Assembly (NCBI GenBank): GCA_024362935.1 | Contig: JANCRA010000014.1 | Location: forward strand, 682,001 to 746,000 | DNA: 64,000 nt | Source of the DNA: Setophaga petechia | Lineage: Eukaryota > Chordata > Aves > Passeriformes > Parulidae | Reading direction: 5' to 3' | In this document: positions 46,126 to 57,773 of the stretch, piece after piece | How positions within the stretch are numbered: position 1 is the first letter of the stretch | Layout: each line of letters opens with the position of its first letter | Made by a program: the position numbers and the translations under genes | The notes under the pieces: generated by a model | What the model was told of the DNA's origin: nothing | The model's input: only the letters and a program-made list of their open reading frames with translations | Databases searched by the model: none

Positions 46126-47042
46126 TGGGCTTATCAGCCTGGTAACTCCAAAGGCAGAGCACGAGTTTTCCTTTGGTGTTCCTTTGTTTTTGCCATTTAC
46201 CAAGAACTTTTACCAATGGACCCAGCTGCCGACTCCCAGACTAGCTGTGAACTCTTTGTTTCATCCCTGATAACTCAGAACAGGAAAACAAAAACCAGGA
46301 TGGAACAGTTTGTCTCCAATATTAACAACTGGAATGTTTATCAGCTATTTACATTTTAGCTTATTCCATTTCCATGCCACACCAGGAACCCCCAAACCCA
46401 GTTGTTTCCCAACACTGCTGGGTCCTGCTGCACCTGCAGCATCTCCACTGCTGCTCCTGCTCTGTGGGAGTTGGGTGGATTTACCTCAGGATGTACAAAC
46501 TGGTCCCATTTCTCAGCTCAGGAAAATCAGATCCTCTGCCTCCAAACAAAATAAATAATTGCACTGTAAGCAGCACGAACATTCCTGTGCAACCAGGAGG
46601 TTTAAGATAAAAGCACTCAACTTAAAAAAAAAAGAGCAGGAAATAAAAAGGCATCACTCCCAAGGACACCCGAACCCAGCCCCACATCTTCGGGGGGAAA
46701 ATAAAAATCTATAAGTACAACTGAGGTTTCTTTATTGCTGTCAAGTGGCAGGAAGGAGGCTTTTTGGATTGGAATATCATCAAGATAAAGAGCAGCCTAG
46801 AACAAAAGCTTTCTGCAGCAAAGGGCAGTTTATTCTCCTGTCTGAGCCGATCTCCCCTCACATATCACCACTCCTTTGCACCCCACAAAGGTGTTTTTAA
46901 GGACACTGATGCCCAGCTGCCTTTTCTCCACTCTGCTGGACCCTTGGGTAGTGCTGGGAGGGGCAGGAGGGGCGAGAGGCAGGAGGAGGTTGGATGCCTG
47001 GTGCCTGTGTTCAGCCTGGCCTTTCAACTCAGGAAAAGGCAG
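46126..47042. other. Unique noncoding sequence, no gene seen
   Basis: Mixed composition with a 46622-46632 A run. Contains a G-quadruplex motif at 46946-46972 just before the 21 bp array. The open frame entering the array from 46764 has no recognisable domain in its first 90 codons. Confidence 0.45.
46946..46972 (+). other. G-quadruplex motif next to a minisatellite
   Basis: G runs at 46946-46948, 46956-46958, 46960-46963 and 46969-46972 with loops of 7, 1 and 5 bases. It meets G3+N1-7 and lies about 70 bp upstream of the 21 bp array. Confidence 0.65.
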
Positions 47043-47393
47043 CAACGCTCGGCAGCAGCGTCCCAACGCTCTGTGGCACCCCAACGCTCGGCTGAGGCAC
47101 CCCAACGCTCGGCTGAGGCACCCCAACGCTCGGCTGAGGCACCCCAACGCTCTGCAGCAGCGCCCCAACGCTCTGTGGCACCCCAACGCTCTGCAGCGGC
47201 ACCCCAACGCTCGGCTGAGGCACCCCAACGCTCGGCTGCGGCACCCCAACGCTCGGCTGAGGCGCCCCAACGCTCGGCGGCGGCGCCCCAACGCTCTGCG
47301 GCGGCGCCCCAACGCTCGGCTGAGGCGCCCCAACGCTCGGCTGAGGCGCCCCAACGCTCGGCTGAGGCGCCCCAACGCTCGGCTGCGGCACCC
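47043..47393. repeat. Minisatellite, 21 bp (sometimes 18 bp) unit, about 16 copies
   Basis: Units run 'caacgctcggctgagg' plus 'caccc' or 'cgccc', with variants 'ctgcagcag', 'ggctgcgg' and 'cggcggcg'. Shorter 18 bp units carry 'ctctgtgg'. All lengths are multiples of three, so the plus frame from 46764 reads a heptapeptide repeat QRSAEAP/QRSAAAP (hexapeptide QRSVAP in the 18 bp units), and at least four other frames are also open. Each unit carries at least one CpG. Coding is unlikely: no upstream domain, no codon bias, and equal openness in other frames. Confidence 0.93.
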
Positions 47394-49410
47394 CCAGCCC
47401 CAGGGGCAGCAGGGCCGTTCCCAGCCGGGCTGGGACCCTCGGCAGGGATGTGCTGATCTGGGCTCACCCGAGCTGCTCTCCCTGCCCGGCTACCTGGGCT
47501 GGGGCTGCACTAAGCCCCCATTGTGTTCAGGCAGCAGAGGAGAAAAATAGGGATATTAACCTCTAACACTGATGAAAATAATAGCCACAATAAAACCAGA
47601 TGAAAGCCACAGTGGCAGTAATTATTCTGCTCTCATTTACCCAGGAGCAAGCAGAGCCTGCAGGAATTCCTGGTCCCTCTGGCCGTGCACAGGGCCCAGC
47701 AGGGCTGGGGGACCCTGCCCTGCCACCCACGGGGTCAGTGCCTCCAGCTGCTCTGTCTGGCAGAGCCCACTGTGGAAAACCTCCCGGGCTGGATGTGGGA
47801 AACCCACCAGCAATGGGCTGAGCACACTGAATTCTTGCTTTTGAGTCCTGCTCTTAAATTCCTACAGATCTGACTTAGCAGACAAGGGGGAGGCCATAAA
47901 AGCCAGCCCGTGAAACCAAAACAGACCTTTCAGGACTTCCCATGTGCACACGGCAGGGAAACCAAAACTCCTTTTATTTGTTGACTCCACACCCCTTGGT
48001 GCTCCTGGTGCACCCACGTCCGGATCACGGATAAGGGCATAGAACCAAACACCAAAGACAAATTCCCAAGGATGGTGTGGAACACAGGCTTTTGTGGGGA
48101 CAGCTATAAGCATTGCTATTTAAAAAGCAACTGTTTCTTCTCCCCCACACACACTTTTTTTTTTAGATTCTCCATGTCTGTAATTAATTTTTGACATAAA
48201 TAGCACAATTCCTTTCTAGGAGTGATCTTAGTTATTCTCAGGTTTAAATGTCACTCTTTCTGTGAAATCTTCTCATTCAATAACCAAGCTGCAGCTAATA
48301 AATTCAAAGGTGCATCTAATAATAATGAAATAATAGCAGCAAAAAACATGCACCTGTATTTATGCCAAAGAACAAGGGATTGAAGAGACAAAAATGTAGG
48401 GAAAAAAGAAATTAGAGGGAAAACCATGATATTGCTCAAGTGCTGCTCTCACACTAAGACCAGGGGGATTGGGATAAGGCTAAAGTTAATTGCATTTCCA
48501 GATGACAAACCTCTCACCTCTGAACTGAATGGCTCTTTATAAAAGCTATCAGTAATAAACTGTAAATCTCAGCTATGATTGCAAATAAAGGTCATCCCTT
48601 TCATGCTGCCACTTTCCTGGGCCTTATTATATTCCTGTCTGAACCTTTCTTACTTCTTAAGGTGTGCTAGCTGCCCGTATAAGCAATCAGGGAGGCTTTT
48701 TGATTTTATTTTGAAAGACACAAGGCAATGGGATTTACATTCTGGCACCGCACTCACTGATCCAAAATGGAAAATCACTGAATTCTGACAAGCAGACAGA
48801 ATCCTGCTAGCAGAATTAATCTTCATCTTATATTAATGCAAAGAAAGGCAATCCCTTCCCCTCCTTCCCTCCACTCCTGAAATCTGTATTTCCTCCTTCA
48901 CCGGTACAAACGGGCGTCTCCAATTTTCTCTTAGCCAAATGTGAAGATTACTGTGATAATACTCGGGGGCTGAGGCCACCCTGCACCCCATCCCTGCAGC
49001 TCCTGCTGTCACTCAGCCCATGCAGGTGCTCCTGGACTTGCCTCACCAACTCTGCAGGGAACCTGTGGGATGCTGGGCCCTGACTGCCATTCAGAAAGAA
49101 AATTCTCCATCAGAGATAAAATGTACCTCAGCACAAACTCTCCCGAGTGGTTTTTCTCTGCAGAATACTCCATATTTGTGAACCCTAAGATTTCGGATAT
49201 AAAAGAATCCACCCCTCAAACCTGCTACTGTGAGAACACAGCCTGTTCATTACAGAGGCTTCAATCCAAGCAGTAAGAGTATTAAATAAAGAGGGTGATG
49301 AATCTGGGGAATCATTTCCACTCTGTACCACCAGGTCACCACAAGAGCTCACTCCTCACAAGTCCTTTCTGATGTGTTGGTGCTGGCAAGTCCAAACACC
49401 AGGAATGCCA
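47394..49410. other. Unique noncoding sequence with a candidate conserved block
   Basis: GC-rich to 47800. The 48480-48960 part is AT-moderate, repeat-free and enhancer-like, with TAATTGCAT, AGCTATGATTGCAAAT and TTTTGATTTTATTTTG words. No gene or transposon recognised. Confidence 0.4.
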
Positions 49411-49426
49411 GGGAGGGAGGGAGGGA
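49411..49426 (+). other. G-quadruplex / (GGGA)4 microsatellite
   Basis: Four perfect GGGA units give four G3 runs with single-base loops, the most stable quadruplex geometry. It lies in unique DNA. Confidence 0.8.
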
Positions 49427-52400
49427 GAGCAGCCCATGGGACAGTGCAGATTTGGGTCTCGTTCCAGTGCCCCAAACTCCCGGGTCAGGATGCAGGAGCC
49501 AGTCCAGGCACTGTGATTTCAGACCCACAGGGGACCTTCTGCATGACCCTAAAGCACCTGGATGGTCCCATGGGCCCCAGAGATGTGACAAAGCCAATGC
49601 CCTCCTCCTCCTGCCCATCCCACTGAGCTACACCACAGCCAGACTGAGCAGCATCTGCCTGATCAGCCCGACCCAACTCAGGGGACACTTGCTACATCTG
49701 TCAAGCAGGATGGGAGCCCAGAGATAGCCAGGGACCAGCAGAGCAGATTTACCTGCAGATCTGTAAGGTGAATGGGCACATGGGGAATCCAGGCAAATTT
49801 AGCTTTACCAAATGTTTATGATTGCAGCATCTGCAAATAGGGAATCTATCTGAGTAGCAGTCTGGACCATCTATTGGACCCTTTAAATAAGGAGGAAAAA
49901 AAAGGAGATACTCAAATTGTACAGCAACTGGTGTAAGGAACAAATAGACTTGTCTATGGGATGGGATAATTATCTTCCACATCTTCAGGCTCTTGGAAAA
50001 TGTGACAATGGCATCTCTGAATGAGGCTTCTGACAAGTCCCAGATGCAGCCAGGTTTCATTTAGTTTAGTTTCCCTTTTAATTTCAGCTGCTCATTTGAA
50101 AGTGATACACTGATAGCTCTAGTCAGAGGCAGGAAGGATGCACTTCGGTACAGCACCTCAGCAACATTCCTACTCTTAAATTACACCAGCCCCAAAGCAC
50201 CATCCCTCCAGCCCTGCATGGTCCTGCCAAGGTACCACACTCCTCATCCTTTCCACCCCTGAACACCAGTCTTGGGAAGACAAAAGAGAGACCTGTGATC
50301 AAAGGACTGCTGCAGCATACACCGATTTTCTATGTGTTTTGTTTGCTTGGGCATTTTTACTTGCACTGGGGTAATTTGTGCAGAGAGAAGCAGCTCCTGG
50401 TGAACACCTGGCCCCAGCTCCTGGGGCACAAACTGGAGACAGCCACGGTGCTGCTGGGGACTCAGTGCTCTTTACTGTTTCCACTTTTTCTTTGATCTTT
50501 AAGACAAAGCCCTGGGTTTTCCCAGCAGATGGTGAGTGGGGAACCCTGAAGTGGCACCGTGTGGAAACAGCAGCCTCATGCAGCCAGGGGCAAATGCCTT
50601 CCCCCATCTCTGCAGACCCTGAGTGCCTTCCTCCACATTTCACCTCCTGTGTCTTCTCACAGCCAGGAAGTCACGTCTTGTTCCACACTTCCCACTCAAC
50701 CTTCTGTTTAGACGCCCAGAAAAATCAAGCAAACTTTGTGCAAATAATGCAAGGCATTAACACTCTGTAGCACATGATAATTACCAGCCCTCCTCGGGTA
50801 GGAACATCCCTACTCTGGGTGTGCTCTCCAGCTGTAACCCAGAGGAAGAGCTGGGTTTCAGAGAACACATTCAGTAAGTGTTCTTTCAGCAACATGGCCG
50901 TTTGCAGGAGATCTTCAGCACTCATGCAGATGCTTACTCGTCCCAGGAAAAACAAGAGGAATGTGGTTTGGGAATTGCCACATGACTAAGGATGTAGGAT
51001 TATGGTTACACCAAGTTTTCAGGGGGAACTGGAGAGCTAAAGGAGGATCTACTCTCCACTCATCTCCTGAGCACGTTGTGCCCTTGTCAACTGACCCTGC
51101 CTCAGATCCCTGCTGGGAGCATCCCTGGGCAGAGGCTCAGGCAGAGATCAGGCCTGAGGGCTCTGGGAGTGAGCCAGGGCTCGTTCCTGCTCAGCACAGA
51201 CTTGCCTGAGGTCCTTCAGCTGAGGACAACGGGACGAGCACCTGGGCAAACAGGCTTTGAAACCTGACTTGGCAATGAGATGTGACTGTCGCTGCTGTGT
51301 CTAAGGCCAAACACTCTTGACATGGAGGAGAATTAATTTGAGGTCTTGCTGCAAGAGCCACAGCCTGAGAGGCGTCTCCTGGCAATCCCTGTCTTTCTGC
51401 ACGTTTGCATCCTGAGGATTGGAACGGCTCCCAGGCACCACGTCAGCTGCAGGAGCTCTGTGGTGAGCTGGGCTGGGTCAGGATCACCACACCGTGCCCA
51501 GAGCCTGGCACAGCCCGGTTCAGTTGTGGGAGTAACCCACGCATTTCACCCGGGGCTGCACCAACAGCACCGAGGGCAAAGAAAAATTGTTGCACATGAC
51601 AAGATCAACTTTGACTCCAGTAAAAAAGCCTTGGAGAAGGGTCCTGCCTGCCAGGTCCCCCTTCCTCCCTCTCCTTGGGATGAGGGCCACAGAGGCAGGA
51701 AGAGCTCCCTGTCCCCATGGCACCGATGGGGCTGACAAAGCCCTGCTGGGAGAGGCCCTGGGCAGCCCCGGGACACCCCCTGGGCAGGAGCAGGGTGCAG
51801 CCCTGCCCCGGGGCTGCAGGGACTCAAGCCTGGCACCTCCCGTCAGTCCCCAGGACCAAAGGGCACCTCTGCTTCGACACGGGCTGGACACATCACCCAA
51901 CACATGTGCAACTGGATTTACTGCTATGATTAAAAATAACTACAGCACACAGCAACCATGTAAAACTCAACTAATTGCTTGAAATAGAATAAAAATTCCA
52001 TTGTGTGGATAGCGCACACACGTTACCAAACCTTCTGAATTCATGGGATCCCAAAGAATTATTTTAAAATTGCTGGTATAATAAGTATATATCAAGGCAC
52101 CAGCATCCAACTCAAATGCTGAAACATAATCAGTCAGCAGAATATTTTTTTAAGGTTAAAAATACTCCCTTTCTTGAAAACGGACACTAAACCCCTAGGC
52201 AATGTAACCACCACGGTTTTACTATAAAATACATTTCAAAAGAATGGCTGAAAGACTTAGGAGCACAGGAGATGAAAAAGAAGAAGTAAACAAGCCTTAT
52301 TCCACCGTTAAATGATAAATTAAAAGCAGTATTTTGCTGTTCCGCCTCATTTTTAAATTTTTTCACAGGGCTTTGGCTATGGTGGTGTGAACTCTCATCA

Positions 52401-53140
52401 AAAAGCACCTTTTACTGAAGGTTTACAATTTGACATAGCCATCATCTGTCCCAGACAACACACAGCCAGGTAAAAACCTCATTCCAAAACTAAATTTTCA
52501 TTAAATTTTCAGAAAAAGCACTGCAGGCTTGACATTCCAGGCAGAGCCACAAATGCCCCTCACACATGCCCTTTAAAAATTTGAGTAATTTCAGAATGCA
52601 GGCTTTCAGAATTTTAAGAATAATAGAGGAGATACTGGATGTGCTGTTGTTGCTATCAGATAAAAAGCTAAATCTTAATCCTCCCTGCTATCTTGCCTCG
52701 GTGCAGATTACGCCGCAGCCTATCTCTGCAAAATGCTGGAACAAACACCAGCCAGCTATTGCCTGGGAAAATGGAGATTTACAGAGTGAGAGGGAAATGG
52801 GGCTGCCTTTATAGTCTCTTGCTCATTAATTTTTTTACTAATTAATACACAATTTGGTTTTGGTCCTACTGTAAATCTGTAACAGAAGTACCAATGAAAA
52901 CATCTGGAGCTGTAAATCCATTCCCACATTTTTGTAGGCAGACATGATGTGGGGACACCCAAAAGCACTTCCAGCCCCCAGCAGCTGAGAGGAACCAAGA
53001 GTTTCCTGCCCATCCCCATCCCAGCCACTCTGGCTCTCCATGGCTCATCGTGCTTCCCTCTGGAAACAGCCACACCTCCAGGGAGCGCTGGGAGCTCTGC
53101 TGGGAGTGCCAAGGTTGCAGTGGGAATCAGAGCCAACAGC
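49427..53140. other. Unique noncoding sequence, no gene seen
   Basis: Mixed, GC-rich near 51640-51870, AT-rich 51900-52560. Overlapping open frames of at most 131 codons lack domains. The 52590-52820 part has a mixed, repeat-free look and may be conserved. Confidence 0.45.
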
Positions 53141-53213
53141 CTGCCCATGGCAAAGTGCTGGAATGGGATAATCTTTAAGGTCCCTTGTGAACCAATGCAC
53201 GATTCCATGACAT
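53141..53213 (+). mobile_element. CR1 LINE extreme 3' end
   Basis: Sense CR1 tail: 'ctgcccatggcaaagtgctg', 'gaatgggataatctttaagg' and 'tcccttgtgaaccaatgcac', ending 'gattccatgac'. It faces the antisense copy that begins 62 bases downstream. Confidence 0.85.
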
Positions 53214-53274
53214 TTTGTTCACAAAGTGTCCTTTTGCCCTTACTTCCCCCAAAAGAAATAACGGAAATACAGAC

Positions 53275-53428
53275 AGGTTTGGGTTGGAAGGGCCCTCAAA
53301 GCCCATCCTGTTCCACCCCCTGCCATGGGCAGGGACACCTTCCACTAGCCCAGGGTGCTCCAAGCCCCGTCCAGCTTGGCCTTGAACACTTCAGTGATGG
53401 GGCAGCCACAGCTTCTCTGGACAAATCA
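53275..53428 (-). mobile_element. CR1 LINE 3' fragment
   Basis: Antisense CR1 tail, well preserved: 'ggtttgggttggaagggccc', 'tcaaagcccatcctgttcca', 'ccccctgccatgggcaggga', 'caccttccactagcccaggg' and 'aagccccgtccagcttggcc'. With the sense copy just upstream it forms a 3'-end-to-3'-end inverted pair. Confidence 0.93.
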
Positions 53429-54067
53429 GCAACATTAAATCACCAGAACAATGAGAGGTGAAAAAGAAAAGGACAACTGTGGACAAAATAAAAAGTAAAG
53501 TTCTATTAACACTAAACACACTTTCCCTTTTGGGTTTACACTCCTGCTCCTGTAACTGTTTCCAGATGGTTCAGCAGCTGTCTGAGCAGCGAGCTGGGAA
53601 CGGCCTGCACCTCCTCAGCACCAAGGGGCAGAACCCTGCACAGAAACATAATTTATGGATTTGATAAGCTCAAAACAAAGGTAAGGACATATTGAGATGA
53701 GCAGGAAGCAAAATTAAAAATGCATTCAGAAAATAAGCCCCTGGCAGCTGAAGAGTTAAACACAACCTTCTCCCTTTTAACACAGCCTTCTGTAGTAGCT
53801 AATGAAGGTAATGAAATATGACATGTAGCTTGGCCCCTGACCACAGCGAGCACCTCCCTCCCCTCTGCCGGTGAACAAAGCCAAACCAGACGGAGCTGCC
53901 GCGGCCGGGCCGGCAGCCGCGCCACAGAACCGGGCACGGGCAGCGCTGCCAACAGCCAGAGCCAGCCCGCAGTGCCAATGAGAACTGCACTGCCTGCCAG
54001 CCTCCTCTGCACCCAATGCCGCAGCACCCTGCTCCTGCCCTGTAAGTAACCAACACCCAGTGCTAGT
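53429..54067. other. Unique sequence with a small CpG-rich patch
   Basis: The 53870-53960 part is CpG-rich ('gctgccgcggccgggccgg', 'gcagccgcgccacagaacc') within ordinary DNA. It is too short to call an island. A 160-codon minus-strand frame crosses it and the next CR1; no domain. Confidence 0.4.
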
Positions 54068-54152
54068 GCAAAGTGCCCCTGCCCCGGCTGGGGTGGAACA
54101 AGAGGGGCTTTAAGGTGCTCCCCAACCCAAATCAATCTGTGATTCCATGAAT
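54068..54152 (+). mobile_element. CR1 LINE extreme 3' end
   Basis: Sense CR1 tail: 'ctgccccggctggggtggaa', 'caagaggggctttaaggtgc', 'tccccaacccaaatcaatct', ending 'gtgattccatgaat'. Diverged, noncoding. Confidence 0.85.
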
Positions 54153-57038
54153 ATGGGTTTTATGTGCCCAAGTAGTTCACGTACTGCTAGTCTAAGTATA
54201 ATTTAGCAAAATAGCACTACCAGTAAAAAGGAGAAGACAGGGCATTGCTTGGGCAGGGACAGGCTTCACCTCCCAAATTATCACCCTCCTACCTCAGGGA
54301 AGTGACCCACCACAAACATGGCACTCGGCATTTCATTAGCACAGAGCCAGGGATAGAAAAGGCATTTTTAAGCACTTTTTAAAGAAGAAGTTTTAAATTC
54401 ACAAAAGGCTGTAGAACTTATCAACCTTTTTAAGTTCTTTCCAAAGGTCCTCACGCTGGCTATCAGGCAACAGATTCAACCCCGCCAGGAAATAACTTTG
54501 AGCAGGTACCAGATAAAAATGTGTGCTAAGAGGTACCACACAGACACCTCATCATCTAAAGACTGGGAAGCTCAAGTCACAGCTGCTGGTTAATAGCAAA
54601 TACATGGATAATGATCCCTGCTGGACCAGTGACATCAGCTCCTTCCCTCCCTTGGCTAAGCAACAGCTGCACCAGGGATGTGTCGCTCTTCAGGGTTGAG
54701 GTCACCCATCCATCCATCTCCCTGAGCCCCCAGCAGGGTTCGGGGGCACAGAGGGGTGCAGGCAGGGTGGGCTGCTGTCCCCATTGAGACACCCAGCTCC
54801 TTGGGAAGTCTGATTTCAGCGGCCCCTGCTCCCTGCACGGTCACAGGAGGGGACCATGTGGCACAGGATGGCCGAGGCCACAGACAAACAGCTCCCTGGG
54901 GAGGGACAGGCAGGGCCCTGACCCATCTGAGCCGCTCCCTCAGAGGGCTCATCTGCGCCCACACCGAGCCCTGAGCGCTGCTCAAACAGCTGCACCCAAC
55001 TCCACTGGCACCGGACACCACCCAGGTAGCACCTGCACCCTGCCACCGCTCCTGTGCCAAAGAAAGGACAGACACCCCCAACTGCTCAAATTGCCAGAGA
55101 CCTGAGACAGCAAAACTCCAAACAGAGTCAGCCTAGAAAACAAAAGTGTCTGGAGATCACGAAACCTACAGACACAGCAGATGAACAGAAAGTGTTCTCC
55201 AGCCCCACAGCTGATGGGAACCCCTTGGCCAAGCCAGTTGAATCAGCCACCTTCCCAATGTCCACACTGGGACATCCTCCATGGAAACCACTGGCTTTTA
55301 CAGCTGTCCCCTCCAAGAACTATGCATGGTGTTTATTTAAAAAAAAAACAACAAAAACTATGTATAAAACGTTTAAGTTGCAAAAAACGAGAAAATACTA
55401 CCATTAAATGTACCTATTCATCATGAATTTGTCCCTGTGTTGCATATGCATTATTACATGTGCCTGAACTGTATGCTAATTCACTATCACTGGCCAGGAG
55501 CCTGACCCCATCTAATGAGCACAGCAAGGTGTGCTATGGGGTGCTGCTGAATCACCAACCAAGTTCTCTGTTGGTTGTAGACATGCAGCCTTGTTCCAGC
55601 CAAATTCAGGCACATAACTCCTGCACAGGACCTTAACCATGGCAACTCTGCTGCCTGTGTGCAAAAAGGGCTTAAAAGCAATTTATTTTCGCTTTATACA
55701 ATATGATAACAGTATTGCACAAGGAAGTGTTGAGGGTATTTTCCCAGCTAAGACCCAATGCCACTCAACAGGTGATGAATTGAGTAGGAAAGAATAAATT
55801 TTGGAGCCTGTGTGTTGTTCAGCTTGCCTACAGTGAATAACACAGAGGCAGGAGAAGGGGGAAGGAGAAGGTGGGATGCTCCCATCGTCAGCACCTCTGC
55901 TCCCTGTGCCCACATCAGCCAAGCCCTCCCCAAGAGGAGCCCCACAAGCCAATGGCATTTCAGGCTGGATCAGACACAGCCACTCGGGGAGGGCAGGTCA
56001 GGGTTTTTCTGCAAACCTGAGCACTTTCAAAAATTTTCACTTCATTGCTTGATTTTGAAACCTTAATGACTTATAGGCACATAAAGCTTTGAACACTAAA
56101 ATGCATGAAATCAGCCCTCCAAAGGAGTTTTCTGGGCCAAGGGTGGTGACACTAGCAGGCTCCACTCACACAGCAGCTGCCCCTGGTCCGAGGCAGGAGC
56201 CAGCAGAGCCAAAACCAAGGCCAGGCTGGGAGCCAGGAGGAATCTGCTCCCTCCCAGGCCCAGGGCTCAGCAGCAAGGGGAGGCAGGGCCCTGGGAAATT
56301 GATAGCCTGTTCCAGGCATTATTTATCATTCCCAGCACAGACACTGACATGTGCCTTTTGAAAGGGGATACTGTACCTTTAACCTTGACTCTGAGCGCGT
56401 TGGTAATTTGGGATGCGAGCCCAGGTTCAAGCGGGGTGACCTTTTGGGGGGAGGGGAGGGACTGCATTTATTTATGAGGCAGTTGGAAATTTTTGACATC
56501 ACATGCTAGTCCCATTATTCACATGTTACATGACACGAGATTGGCCCTTTTAATGCAACAACATCACATCAAAAAATTTGATTTTCTGCTCTGACAGCAG
56601 GCTTGTCCTCTGCAGCTCCCCAAAATGTAATCTGTGGGGGTTAAAGGCCACAGGAAAGTGATTTAAAAATCACACAGAACGTGGAAGAACAGGTCCTGGA
56701 CCCTGAGCAAGAGCAGGGATGCTCAGGGGCTGGAAAGAAAGTCTGCTAAGTGCAGGAGCCCAGCTGTATCCCAGTGAGGGGGAGCCCCTGGTGTGACCCT
56801 GGGATGTGGTACCTGGGGGTCCCAGCATCACTCCAGCCCCCAGGGCTGCCCTGTGGGGGAAATCCCACCTTCCCTCACTCCATTCCCCATTCCAGAAATC
56901 CAGCCCGTGCAGTATTATGGATACACACACATAACACACCCATCCTCCCAAAGCCTTTGCAGGAAAAGCAGGAAAAGCCTTTGCAACACAGAACACCATG
57001 AACACATTTAAAAGGAAAAAACAGGGGTTCCCTACATT
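54153..57038. other. Unique noncoding sequence with a candidate conserved block
   Basis: GC-moderate at 54600-55060. The 56330-56660 part is repeat-free with a CATTTATTTATGAGG word, a G-rich run, TGACATCACATG and CACATGTTACATGACA, giving an enhancer-like texture. Open frames are at most 141 codons without domains. Confidence 0.4.
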
Positions 57039-57087
57039 AAAAAAAAAAAAAAAACACAAACAAAAAACCAAACAAAACCCAACAAAC
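57039..57087 (+). repeat. Poly-A and A-rich simple repeat
   Basis: Sixteen A residues, then irregular CAAA/CCAAA units. Low-complexity DNA similar to that at 12972-13030. Confidence 0.8.
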
Positions 57088-57651
57088 ATCTATTAGGTTA
57101 TTAGGTTTTATTTTTTTAGGTTTATTACCCTGATAATTTAATTTGGTAATAATTGTGTTTTCTATGCACAAACTTCAAAACTTCCCTTCCAGGGCTATGC
57201 TATATATACACTTAAGTGTTTGCTAATCCACCTCTGGAAGAACGTGCAAAAAGCTCGAGCTCAAAACTACACTCGAATTTTCACAGAATTTAAAGTATCA
57301 GCTAATGCACTTAAAGCTAATGAAATATATTTCACAATAATGCATCACAAAGCACATATATTAAATTACTCATCAGCTCATTCCACAGAGAGAAGAAAAG
57401 AGTTTATATGTTTAATTTTTCTAAATATCCTTGGTTGAGGGCAGGGAAAGAAGAAATCTTGATTTATATCTGGAAAAGCGTTGCTAAGATTGCTGTAATT
57501 TCTTTTCAGAAATATCACATGATGGTGATGATGAGGCTTATACTAAAATAACATGTAAATAAAACAGGCTAATTTTATCAATATTTTTATCAATTTAAAC
57601 ACAGTGTTTTCTACTGTGTTCATGCAATGAGAGCAACAACACCCAAAAAAA
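57088..57651. other. AT-rich candidate conserved block
   Basis: Repeat-free, strongly AT-rich with TAATTTAATTTGGTAATAAT, TTAAAGCTAATGAAAT and ATTAAATTACTCATCAG words that contain many homeodomain cores. No open frame of note. Enhancer identity is inferred from texture only. Confidence 0.28.
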
Positions 57652-57773
57652 CCCAGGTTGGATGGGTGGGGTTTGGAGCACCCTGGCATAGTGGAAGGTG
57701 TCCCACCCATGGCAGGGGGTGGAACAGGATGAGCTGCAAGGTCCCTTCCAAAACCACTCCATGATTCTGTGAT
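57652..57773 (+). mobile_element. CR1 LINE 3' fragment
   Basis: Sense CR1 tail: 'gtttggagcaccctggcata', 'gtggaaggtgtcccacccat', 'ggcagggggtggaacaggat', 'gagctgcaaggtcccttcca', ending 'ccatgattctgtgat'. Well-preserved 3' terminus. Confidence 0.93.

Noticed and set aside
46764..47456. 230-codon plus-strand frame with a heptapeptide repeat as a structural protein gene
   Set aside because: The non-repeat 5' part has no recognisable domain, and several other frames over the array are open. Kept only as a repeat with a note to test.
56443..56461. G-rich run as a quadruplex
   Set aside because: Only three separable G runs of at least three; the first run of six cannot serve as two runs without a loop.
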